Shown piece by piece: positions 51,993 to 59,701 of a stretch of DNA of 64,000 nt; the stretch's first letter is position 1; every line of letters begins with the position of its first letter. Under the pieces are notes generated by a model that made no database searches, was not told the origin of the DNA, and was given only the letters and a program-made list of their open reading frames with translations. Origin of the DNA: Rhodococcus pseudokoreensis (lineage in GTDB: Bacteria > Actinomycetota > Actinomycetes > Mycobacteriales > Mycobacteriaceae); NCBI RefSeq assembly GCF_017068395.1, contig NZ_CP070614.1:1-64000 (forward strand). The letters run 5' to 3'. The position numbers and the translations under genes are program-made.

Positions 51993-54193
51993 GTCTCGCT
52001 ACTATGCGGGCCCCTCACACTGGCCGCTCGCTCGCCCTCGAGCCGCGGCAGCACCCCTGGTTGCGCAATGCGACGATCACCGCGGCCGGCGGCGTTCTTT
52101 TCGCCGCCACCGCTCCGTTCGCTGGACTAGACGACTGGGCTGCACCCGGCGCCGTAGCCGTCGCCTCAGCGTCGGTCGGTGTGGGCGCACACGGCTACCG
52201 AACCCAACTACGTGAACTCGAAGTCGACCGCGCAACCGAACAGCTTTGCCACGTGATGGGACTGAGTAGTCCGAGTCGCGAAGGTCTGCGCGCATCACGA
52301 TGGTCGAACCGGTGGCCGGGCCGCCCCGGACGACTTGTTGTGCGCTACCCGTCCGCGAAGCTCGCACTCGACCCGAACTTCATCCCCCGCATCACCGAGG
52401 TGCTCTCCGGCCAAATGTGGGGGGACTACCGGGTCAGCAAGCATCAACGCAAACAGTGCCGGATCGTCTTTGTGCCGGAGATTCGATCCGATAACTGCGC
52501 GGAGCAGCCAGCGGTATCCGCACGGGCGAAGCGCACGATCCTGACGTTGCTCGGGCCGACCGGGCGGGTGACGAAGACCGAGTTCGATCCCAACACCGGC
52601 GAGCTTGTCGCCCTCGAAGCCACGCATGAGGCAGGTGTGAAGCTCGCCCCATCCGGGTATCGCACCCGCATCGAACGCACGGCCTCAGCCAACCTGCCCG
52701 GCCGGTGGCGGACACGCTGGAACCTCGAGACCGATTGGGTCCGATTCGAAGTGCGACCGACCTTCGACCCCAACGTCTGGCATCCCGCAATCACACTCGA
52801 CGAAGACTTCGACCCGCTCGTCAACTATGACGCTGTCCGAATCCCGTACGGCATCGACGAAGACGGCAATGTGATGTCCTGGCGGCCGGCCGTCGACCCG
52901 AACGTGATGCTCGTCGGAGCCCCGGGAACCGGTAAGACGGTCACCGCGCATACCCTCCTGACCGAGATCGCATACCGGGCATGGATCGTCTGGGTCGCCG
53001 ATGGCAAGGGGGTCGAGTTCCTTGGGTATCAGGACTGGCCCAACGTGCAAATCGTCGCGTCGAGGATCGAGCACCAGGTCGCCGTCATCCACCGCGCGTG
53101 GCAAGTGATGGAAGAACGCTACGACGCAATCGTCTCGGGGAACGCGAAAGAGACCGACTTCGAGCCACTGGTTCTTTTCGTCGACGAGTTCGCGGACATC
53201 CGCGGCAATCTGCTGAACTGGTACTCAACCATCAAGGGCAAGGGTGACCCGACCAAACCCCGGACCCTGCAGGAGATCGCAAGCATCGGGCGAAAGGGTC
53301 GCACCGCCCGCGTCCATCTCATTATCGGCACCCAGCGGCCCGACGCCGAGTACTTCGGCGGCGACATGCGCGACAACTTCCGTATGCGCGTCTCGATGGG
53401 CCGACTCTCACCGCAGGGCGCCATGATGATGTGGGAATCGCCCGCCATCGGTACCACGATTCCACGGGGCTGCCGTGGCCGTGCAACCACGATCAATGAT
53501 GCCAACCGCGATGTCGAGATTCAGACGTATCGAACCCCCGACCCGCGAAAGGTAGGTGATGGTGATGAGGGATACGAGCTCTTCGAGATCCTGCATCCCC
53601 CGGTGACCCGGCACGAACGATTGGTGATCCTCGACCCGGAGCCTGATCCAGTCGATATCGATACCGGCGACTCGACGGAAGAGGTCGAGATCCGCTTCCG
53701 TGACTACGTGCAAGCCCCCTGGGGCAGAGCAGCAGACCACCCTCTCCACGATCCGGTCGCGCAACGGGATAGGAAATACATCGGGCAGGTTCGCGGGGCG
53801 AACCCCATGTCGGTCCTTGGGCTTGATGAAGGACAGGCATCGAGCAGCAGCGAGACACGAATGGCCTCGCTGCTTGCCGACGCTGTCAATTCGCTGCACA
53901 GGCCAGAACTCTCAGTAGTCCCCGCTATGTCGGACGATGACGTCGACGACTGGGAAGGGTTCAGTGAGGCTGAATCTCGCTCGCCAGGAGACCTACAAGT
54001 CGGGGACTTGATCTTGGTCGACGAGGAGACCGACCAATGGGCTGTCATCGATACCGACCCTGGCCCCGATGAATTCGATGACGACGACCACATCGCCATC
54101 ACTTGGCGTGGTGATGGCGATCTTGAGGGAGTGATTTCCATGCCCTATGACTCCGAAATCGCCTGCCGTAAACCACTCGAGTTCAGCTCCTGA
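51989..54193 (+). CDS. FtsK/TcpA-like conjugative coupling ATPase
   Basis: A 734-residue DNA-pumping ATPase. A short membrane region near the N-terminus (LRNATITAAGGVLFAATAPF and DDWAAPGAVAVASASVGVGA) is followed by an NTD and then an FtsK-type core with Walker A VGAPGTGKTVTA at about 309-320 and Walker B LVLFVDEFADI at about 392-402. IGTQRPDAEYFGGDMRDNFR is the typical FtsK/TcpA sensor region. TcpA-type proteins couple the DNA substrate to the transfer channel and are required for conjugation. The C-terminus is acidic. GTG 51989 is chosen for its GTGA overlap with the preceding gene; ATG 52004 is possible. Confidence 0.85.
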   Translation: MSLATMRAPHTGRSLALEPRQHPWLRNATITAAGGVLFAATAPFAGLDDWAAPGAVAVASASVGVGAHGYRTQLRELEVDRATEQLCHVMGLSSPSREGLRASRWSNRWPGRPGRLVVRYPSAKLALDPNFIPRITEVLSGQMWGDYRVSKHQRKQCRIVFVPEIRSDNCAEQPAVSARAKRTILTLLGPTGRVTKTEFDPNTGELVALEATHEAGVKLAPSGYRTRIERTASANLPGRWRTRWNLETDWVRFEVRPTFDPNVWHPAITLDEDFDPLVNYDAVRIPYGIDEDGNVMSWRPAVDPNVMLVGAPGTGKTVTAHTLLTEIAYRAWIVWVADGKGVEFLGYQDWPNVQIVASRIEHQVAVIHRAWQVMEERYDAIVSGNAKETDFEPLVLFVDEFADIRGNLLNWYSTIKGKGDPTKPRTLQEIASIGRKGRTARVHLIIGTQRPDAEYFGGDMRDNFRMRVSMGRLSPQGAMMMWESPAIGTTIPRGCRGRATTINDANRDVEIQTYRTPDPRKVGDGDEGYELFEILHPPVTRHERLVILDPEPDPVDIDTGDSTEEVEIRFRDYVQAPWGRAADHPLHDPVAQRDRKYIGQVRGANPMSVLGLDEGQASSSSETRMASLLADAVNSLHRPELSVVPAMSDDDVDDWEGFSEAESRSPGDLQVGDLILVDEETDQWAVIDTDPGPDEFDDDDHIAITWRGDGDLEGVISMPYDSEIACRKPLEFSS

Positions 54194-54209
54194 GAGAAGC
54201 GAGACGTCG

Positions 54210-54539
54210 ATGAACAACACCCAGTCCGGGCAGAAGGCGCTCAACGACAACGACCTCCTCGCCCTGATCTTCTTGTTCCCATTCCTGCTTCCCTTCGCAC
54301 TTGCGCTCGTACCGCAATGGAGGGACACGGCAGCCACATGGCTGCTCGATCATCAAGTTCTCGTTACCGCCGCCGATGCGTTGTGGGTCCTTCCCGGCAT
54401 CGATGCCGGCGTCGATGGTCGCCGACTGATCATCCTCATCGCTGTTGCCGTGATCTTGATTGCCGGATCTTTAACGGCTGTGAGAGCGGCGTATCACCGG
54501 CGCGCTTTCCGTCGTCTGCAGAGCGGAGATCGTCAATGA
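54210..54539 (+). CDS. small two-span membrane protein
   Basis: A 109-residue protein from ATG 54210 with membrane segments at about 17-36 (ALIFLFPFLLPFALALVPQW) and 74-95 (LIILIAVAVILIAGSLTAV). It lies 16 bases after the coupling ATPase and its stop overlaps the next ATG (ATGA). Small membrane proteins next to coupling proteins often help anchor them. The family is unknown to me. Confidence 0.65.
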   Translation: MNNTQSGQKALNDNDLLALIFLFPFLLPFALALVPQWRDTAATWLLDHQVLVTAADALWVLPGIDAGVDGRRLIILIAVAVILIAGSLTAVRAAYHRRAFRRLQSGDRQ

Positions 54540-55669
54540 CTACGCCACAAGATCGGGGTCAAAGAATGGACGTCGCCCAGGATGCTGCGGTACCGTCAGG
54601 TTCGTCCATTGAGATGCGGTCTCACCAACCGTACAAAAGAAGAGAGAATCCAATGTCCTTGGATACCTGTGTTTCGCATACCCCTATGCAACCGGCCGAG
54701 GCCAACCATCACGCCCGAACTATCGGAGACAATGCGGTCGTCCAACTGTCCCGCTCCACCGCTACAGTAGGGGCGGAGCTGGACACGTCGAGGAAGGGTT
54801 GGTCCCCTGATCCGCGTGTTCGGTTGGGCGGCGTTCAGCGCCGATCCGCCCGTCGCGGCGAGCCGTCTAGGACAACTGCTCGTCGCGGCGGGTCCGCTGG
54901 TCTTCCTCCCGGGACAGTTCCGGTCACCGGTGGTGTTCGCGCCCACCTGCAGGCGCTCCGTCGCGCAGGCTTCGCCCTCCGCGACCTGACCTCTCTGACC
55001 GGGCTGCCGTCACGTGACCTCGGCGTCGTTCTGCGATCGACCACTGTGTACGTCTCAGAAGATGTCGCCCGACGCATTATGTCAGTCCAGTTCCAGCCGA
55101 CTGGCGATCATCGCCGCAAAACCCCCGGTGTCGGCGCCAAGCGACGGATTCAGGCGCTGGTAGCCCTCGGGTTCCCCCGCCATGATCTGGCTGCACGACT
55201 CCGCCGCAGCCCGGCAGTTCTGAACGATCTCCCTGAAGACGGGCTGATTACTCGCCGCCTGTGGTTCGAGATCTCCGCACTCTATGACGAACTGTCGATG
55301 ACAGCCTCGGCGCCGGATCCGGACGTTCGGGACTGGGCACGCATCGAGATGGGGTGGGCGCCTCCGTTGGCGTGGGATGACGATGAGATCGACGATCCTC
55401 GGGCGCGGCCGCACCAGCCCAAGAGTGTTCTCGGTGTCGATGACGTTGCGATCAAGCGCTGCCTCGATGGTGACCGAAGCATCGAGCTCGCCCCCGACGA
55501 AGTCCAGGTCGTCCTGGCGCTATCCGAGCGCCAGAAGTGGCCGCGCCGCAGGCTCGCGGCCGTCCTGGGCACCTCCGAGGAAGCGGCAGCTCGTCGATTG
55601 GTTCGTTACCGTGACCGTATGCGAACCCAGGGTGGAGCGGCCAGGGCGGTTGACGATGCTGCCGCGTGA
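54536..55669 (+). CDS. hypothetical protein with two HTH-like repeats
   Basis: A 377-residue basic protein. The first 110 residues are poorly ordered and basic. Two similar segments follow: LQALRRAGFALRDLTSLTGL and IQALVALGFPRHDLAARLRR, each an HTH-like unit. A third related one lies near the C-terminus (WPRRRLAAVLGTSEEAAARR). It is probably a DNA-binding regulatory or processing protein of the transfer region. ATG 54536 overlaps the previous stop; ATG 54653 (MSLDTCVSHTPM) would remove much of the basic tail. Its end overlaps the prepilin peptidase gene by 14 bases. Confidence 0.6.
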   Translation: MTTPQDRGQRMDVAQDAAVPSGSSIEMRSHQPYKRRENPMSLDTCVSHTPMQPAEANHHARTIGDNAVVQLSRSTATVGAELDTSRKGWSPDPRVRLGGVQRRSARRGEPSRTTARRGGSAGLPPGTVPVTGGVRAHLQALRRAGFALRDLTSLTGLPSRDLGVVLRSTTVYVSEDVARRIMSVQFQPTGDHRRKTPGVGAKRRIQALVALGFPRHDLAARLRRSPAVLNDLPEDGLITRRLWFEISALYDELSMTASAPDPDVRDWARIEMGWAPPLAWDDDEIDDPRARPHQPKSVLGVDDVAIKRCLDGDRSIELAPDEVQVVLALSERQKWPRRRLAAVLGTSEEAAARRLVRYRDRMRTQGGAARAVDDAAA

Positions 55670-56408
55670 CGCGGATCGACGCGATGACTTGCGTGTGGTG
55701 TTGGCCGTTGCGTTCCTCTCGCTCGGTGTGTGGGTGATCGCATGGCTCCTCGGAACCGCATCTCTGGGTCTAGGTATGAGCGCTTTCATTGCTGCAACCG
55801 TGACCGCTGGTGCATCGCTTCTCCTCGCCACCCCACTGCAGCGTTGGTGCACGTTCAGTGGCATCGACTTCGATACTCGCACCTCGAGGAGAAGCGTCGT
55901 TGCCGCCGCCGCGGTCATCTCTAGTTCTGCGGTCGTTTTCGCTCCCATCGAGCCAACGCTCGCGGCGTGGCTGTTCTTGATACCTCTGGCGCTCTGGGCG
56001 GCGGTGGTGGATTTCCGAACGGGCAGAATTCCCTCTCCGCTGACGTACTGGGCTGGTGGCGGAACACTCGTGCTGCTCACCGTTGCCAGTGCTGTGGAAC
56101 AGAACTGGTCTGCGCTGCTTCGAACCTTGCTCGCTGCCGCAGCGTCATCGCTGGTGTTGTTCACTCTCGCGGTTCTCACCGGAGGTGGGATCGGGATGGG
56201 GGATGTGCGGCTCATATTCTCTCTAGGCGCCGTTCTCGGATATTTCTCGTGGCAGTGGGCGGCTGCCGGTCTCATCGTTCCGTTGCTGCTGATGTTCCCT
56301 GTTGCGGTTGTCCGCATGGTTCGTGAACGTGGCAGTGCATCTTCGGGAATCGCCGCGGGGCCATACATGGTTGCTGCCTGCGTCCTGCTGACCGCCTGCG
56401 CGGCATAG
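55656..56408 (+). CDS. A24 prepilin peptidase (TadV/CpaA-like)
   Basis: A 250-residue polytopic aspartic protease that would cut the leaders of the Flp/TadE-type prepilins. Both conserved Asp motifs are present: AAVVDFRTGRIPSPLTYWAG and GGGIGMGDVRLIFSLGAVLG (the GxGD motif). About seven hydrophobic segments surround them. No N-methyltransferase domain is seen, as in TadV. The Tad locus 38 kb away lacks its own peptidase, so this gene is the evident supplier. ATG 55656 is chosen because the longer frame runs back through the preceding gene. Confidence 0.85.
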   Translation: MLPRDADRRDDLRVVLAVAFLSLGVWVIAWLLGTASLGLGMSAFIAATVTAGASLLLATPLQRWCTFSGIDFDTRTSRRSVVAAAAVISSSAVVFAPIEPTLAAWLFLIPLALWAAVVDFRTGRIPSPLTYWAGGGTLVLLTVASAVEQNWSALLRTLLAAAASSLVLFTLAVLTGGGIGMGDVRLIFSLGAVLGYFSWQWAAAGLIVPLLLMFPVAVVRMVRERGSASSGIAAGPYMVAACVLLTACAA

Positions 56409-56554
56409 CAACTAGAGCGTGCTGCGGCTTCACAATCCTGAGTTTCGCGGTTCAACCAGCAACAATATGTTCGCAGTGTCTTTCGGTGTCCAGGATGCCC
56501 GCTAGATTCCGGCTATTGCAAGTGCGCCCGCACAGATCCTCGGAAGGAGGCCGC

Positions 56555-56686
56555 ATGAGGGAACAGGATCGTCCCACAGTGGTAGCCGGGCTCCTCGCCG
56601 TTTCCGCGATCGGTGGTGTGGTCACGGCAGACGTTCCGTGGCTCATCGTCGGACCAGGCCCGGACCCCCAAGGAAAGGACAAATAA
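56555..56686 (+). CDS. small hydrophobic protein (43 aa)
   Basis: GGAAGGAGG lies six bases before ATG 56555. The 43-residue product has one hydrophobic segment (TVVAGLLAVSAIGGVVTADV) and a Pro/Gly-rich end. Its stop is three bases before the next gene, so the two are probably co-transcribed. No function can be inferred. Confidence 0.45.
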   Translation: MREQDRPTVVAGLLAVSAIGGVVTADVPWLIVGPGPDPQGKDK

Positions 56687-56689
56687 CAG

Positions 56690-57103
56690 ATGGCACCCGC
56701 CGGCAAGAAGTCCGATTCCGCACGTAAGGCAGCCGAAGCCGTTGCCCAGAAGGCGCTTCAGGACAAGGTCGCCCTGGTGGGGGCGATCGGGGAAGCGCAG
56801 GCTGCCGTGGAAGAACTTGGTGAAGAGAAGGTGGAACTCGAGCGCCGACACGAGGAAGAGCGTGACGCTCTCGAAGGAAAGATCACGGACGCGGAGCAGA
56901 GGGTACGCGGTGCCTACGACACCGCGGTCGCGGGAGGATGGACTACGAGGGACCTGGCAGACATGGGCATCAATTCGCCCAGAAAGAAGCGTAAACAGCG
57001 CCGCTCACCCGCATCAACGACACAACAGGACGAAGCCACGCCGCAACCGGCCAACCCCCAGCCGACACCCGACCCTGAACTTCAACCCGCACACCAGTAC
57101 TGA
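56690..57103 (+). CDS. coiled-coil plasmid protein
   Basis: A 137-residue soluble protein. Residues 10-75 form a long charged helix (VAQKALQDKVALVGAIGEAQ then EELGEEKVELERRHEEERDA) with heptad character. Next comes GGWTTRDLADMGI, a short HTH-like turn, then a basic patch KKRKQRR and a Pro/Gln-rich tail. Coiled-coil plus basic proteins near conjugation genes sometimes act as relaxosome accessories or scaffolds, but nothing here proves it. Confidence 0.6.
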   Translation: MAPAGKKSDSARKAAEAVAQKALQDKVALVGAIGEAQAAVEELGEEKVELERRHEEERDALEGKITDAEQRVRGAYDTAVAGGWTTRDLADMGINSPRKKRKQRRSPASTTQQDEATPQPANPQPTPDPELQPAHQY

Positions 57104-57133
57104 CCACAGTCATGAGCACGCAGGGAGGACGAC

Positions 57134-57469
57134 ATGCACCACGACCGGCACGCCGACATGAGTGCGGTCCCGCAGCTACTTTTGCCCTGCAGATCCTGCG
57201 AGCTCGAGATTCGCGCCGGCGTGACTACGAGTTACGTGCGGCCGGCGGTGTGGGCGGTGATCCTCAAGGATTGTTGCCGTGGATACCGGCGTCAGTCGCA
57301 CCTCGTCTGTCAGGAGCACTTTCTCGAGTTGGTATCGCAGAAGTTCCCCGCACGTTGCGTGTCATGCGGAACGGTCAGTCGATCGTTGGCGGATGTAGTC
57401 GACACAGCGATGACTCTCTGCGGCCAGCCGCCAGTGACTGATCGCTGTCCTCCGGGGATAGCCAGCTGA
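57134..57469 (+). CDS. cysteine-rich hypothetical protein
   Basis: A 111-residue protein with AGGGAGG before ATG 57134. Cysteine pairs LPCRSCELE and KFPARCVSCGTV, plus KDCCRGYRRQSHLVCQEHFL, look like a zinc-binding module. The function is unknown. It lies two bases before the next gene. Confidence 0.6.
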   Translation: MHHDRHADMSAVPQLLLPCRSCELEIRAGVTTSYVRPAVWAVILKDCCRGYRRQSHLVCQEHFLELVSQKFPARCVSCGTVSRSLADVVDTAMTLCGQPPVTDRCPPGIAS

Positions 57470-57470
57470 A

Positions 57471-58379
57471 ATGGCGAAACGTTCGTATTCGAGTAGCCCT
57501 GACGGCAGTGTAGGAGTCGTCGATATCGATCATGGCGACTCCGATAACGCGATGAAGAAGCAGGCCGACGTTGTTACTGAGGCGTCGTTCATTGATCGCG
57601 AGAGGGAACGTGACGGTGCACGCGAAATCGATGCCGCCGTGGAAGGAATGTCACTGACGCGGGCAGCGAAGGATCTTCATCGCGCGTATCCGCGGTCGAC
57701 GAGCCATGCGGATATTCATCGCCGGATGGAGCGGAGGCTTCCGAGCGAAATCGAACTGCGGAGATCGATGAGTTCGAGGCAGAGAAAGGCGCGCTCGGTA
57801 ACCAAACGTCAGGTGCTGGAAGCGATGCCCAATACCCAGCACCGTGCGCTGAGCAGGTTGGTCCAGGAGCCACAGCGGTGGGCCGAGGTGAACGCGTCTC
57901 TTTCCAAAGTCAACGGGGACGCAGTGCAACTCGACGACAAAGATCGTCAACACGTCCAACGTGTTGATCGAGCGATCCAAGCGTACGAGAAAACATCAGG
58001 TAGAGGGCACATCGTCTACACCGAGGTAACGATGCCGGATTCGATTGCAGTCCGAGAGCAACTCCCGGGCTCGCTCAGTGCTGGGACGGTTGTCTCGTTC
58101 GATCGGTTCACCATGACCCGGCACAACCTCCACGAACTCGACGCTGAGCGCGGTTCCAACGATCTCGCACTCGAAATCCAGACCTCCCGCGGAATGTACC
58201 TCGGTATGTCAGATACTGCGGGAGGAAACACTGCTCACCTGCTGCCTCGCGGGATCCGTCTCGAGGTCGTCGCGGCGCATTATGCTCCCTACGAGCGCAA
58301 TGGAGGTTCGATGGGGGAGCGGTTGGTAGTGCAGATGAGAGAAGTACCGGACCCAGACCCAGCGGATGGGGAGCGATGA
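57471..58379 (+). CDS. protein with ADP-ribosyltransferase-like C-terminal fold
   Basis: A 302-residue protein. The N-terminal half is charged and helical. The C-terminal 120 residues read like the end of an ADP-ribosyltransferase domain: AGTVVSFDRFTMTRHNLHEL (the STS-like turn), LALEIQTSRGMYLGMS, then AHLLPRGIRLEVVAAHYAPY and RLVVQMREV. In active enzymes the strand before LLPRG carries E-x-E; here it reads GGNTAHLLPRG, so the key Glu is missing. It may be an inactive relative that binds rather than modifies. It belongs to a run of small plasmid genes between the prepilin peptidase and the CysH-like gene. The fold call is by eye. Confidence 0.5.
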   Translation: MAKRSYSSSPDGSVGVVDIDHGDSDNAMKKQADVVTEASFIDRERERDGAREIDAAVEGMSLTRAAKDLHRAYPRSTSHADIHRRMERRLPSEIELRRSMSSRQRKARSVTKRQVLEAMPNTQHRALSRLVQEPQRWAEVNASLSKVNGDAVQLDDKDRQHVQRVDRAIQAYEKTSGRGHIVYTEVTMPDSIAVREQLPGSLSAGTVVSFDRFTMTRHNLHELDAERGSNDLALEIQTSRGMYLGMSDTAGGNTAHLLPRGIRLEVVAAHYAPYERNGGSMGERLVVQMREVPDPDPADGER

Positions 58380-58380
58380 C

Positions 58381-58620
58381 ATGGTGTGGAAAGACAAACA
58401 CGGGCGTGAAGAAATCTTCGTCCACCCCGACATCCTGAGCGGAAAGGCCGGCAAGGCGCAGTTCAGAATCACGTCGCCTGCACCCGACCGTGACGCGTCC
58501 GGCCCCTCAGACGGACCGGCGACCGACGCGGATACGAGTCGAAAACGGGCGAGCGCGGAACAGAAAAATCGGAGGCCACCAAAGGGTGTGCCTCCGACTC
58601 TCGCTGTGCAATCTCAGTGA
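58381..58620 (+). CDS. small hypothetical protein (79 aa)
   Basis: A 79-residue protein from ATG 58381, one base after the previous stop. The N-terminus (MVWKDKHGREEIFVHPDILS) looks natural; the rest is polar and disordered. Its last codons overlap a hairpin (CGGAGGC at 58570, GCCTCCG ending 58596), so the true 3' end may be shorter or the hairpin may terminate this operon. Confidence 0.45.
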   Translation: MVWKDKHGREEIFVHPDILSGKAGKAQFRITSPAPDRDASGPSDGPATDADTSRKRASAEQKNRRPPKGVPPTLAVQSQ

Positions 58621-58680
58621 CCCGACTATACCCCACCAGGAAGCCCCGCGGTGGAACGGAGAGCAGAAAGCCTCTATCGC

Positions 58681-59529
58681 TCAACTGAATTCGTATAGTC
58701 GTGGCAGTACTGTGGTCAGTTCCTCGAAGAGTGACGGCCACCCGCGCTTAAGCCATGTCACCCGCCCCCTCTCGAGGAAGCTCGCGTCGATGATGTGGCT
58801 GACTCGATGCTGCTGTTCGGGTACGCCGAGGTCACGAAGGATGGTGTACACCGGGTTCATCGGCAACCGAGTGCGTGCAATGTAAGCCCACACGTCGTCG
58901 CGGCTCCAGTTCCAGATCGGGCCGAACGCTACCGTCCCGTCCGCCCGTTCCACCTTCCCGCCATGTCGATCCCGTTGCTGCTGTCTCGTTGTGCAGCAAC
59001 CCCGACAGTTCCGATCGACCTGCTCAGCGAGTGCCCGGTGATACAACGACCAACGACCCGAGCCCTTCACGGACTCGTCAGCGCGCACTCCCCAGATTTC
59101 ACCTGGACCTTGATCGCTGTGTGCGCGATTGGCCGGCTGGGTGATCAGGACGTCGTGCAATGGATGCTCCGACGCGGTGTTCGGTGCAGTCAGATCCCAC
59201 GCCCCCGATTGAGCGAGGTACTGCAACAGCGGCGGATCCGAAGGGTAGACGGAGAGGTTCAGGTCCCAACGGTCGGCCAGGTCAGAGATGTACGTGTACG
59301 TTTCCGGATATTCGGCTCCTGAGTCGAAGAACACCACCGGAATATTGGAGTCGACTTGCCGAGCCAGGTGAAGCGCAACGAGCGAATCTTTGCCACCGGA
59401 GAAAGCCAAATACCCGTCTGCGTCATCGAGGTGCTGCTCAATACGTGAAAGAAGCGCCCCGAGATCGTGACCAATAGGGCGATGAGCACGCAGAACATCG
59501 AGATCGAGTCCGTCTGGCAAGTCTCGCAT
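58681..59529 (-). CDS. cysH: CysH-like PP-loop enzyme associated with type IV-B CRISPR
   Basis: A 282-residue phosphoadenylylsulfate-reductase-like protein. The PP-loop YLAFSGGKDSLVALHL is near residue 45, VVFFDSGAEYPETYTYISDL near 75, and IWGVRADESVKGSGRWSLYH near 150, then CRGCCTTRQQQRDRHGGK with a Cys cluster and the C-terminal PIWNWSRDDVWAYIARTRLP. The usual C-terminal catalytic CysH signature (E-C-G-x-H) is absent, so it is unlikely to be an ordinary assimilatory reductase. CysH-like genes are a known companion of type IV-B csf clusters, where their role is not settled. It is divergent from the MinD-like gene. ATG 59529 is the likely start; ATG 59547 is possible. Confidence 0.8.
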   Translation of the reverse strand: MRDLPDGLDLDVLRAHRPIGHDLGALLSRIEQHLDDADGYLAFSGGKDSLVALHLARQVDSNIPVVFFDSGAEYPETYTYISDLADRWDLNLSVYPSDPPLLQYLAQSGAWDLTAPNTASEHPLHDVLITQPANRAHSDQGPGEIWGVRADESVKGSGRWSLYHRALAEQVDRNCRGCCTTRQQQRDRHGGKVERADGTVAFGPIWNWSRDDVWAYIARTRLPMNPVYTILRDLGVPEQQHRVSHIIDASFLERGRVTWLKRGWPSLFEELTTVLPRLYEFS

Positions 59530-59701
59530 GGCGCCCCTTTTCCGCACATCCTCAGGGTCTCCTGAGTGTCGCTACAAACCAGTCCCACGGTCTCACGGTA
59601 GTCGGACTGGTGGGTGCACGAGCGTCGCGCTCAGTGTCCCACTACGGTGATACCGTCCCGACGAATACCCAACCGACCTGCGAAAAGATGAGGGGGACTC
59701 C

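Noticed and set aside
58681..59529. Ordinary sulfate-assimilation CysH
   Set aside because: There are no other sulfur genes nearby, the C-terminal catalytic signature is missing and the neighbours are csf genes.
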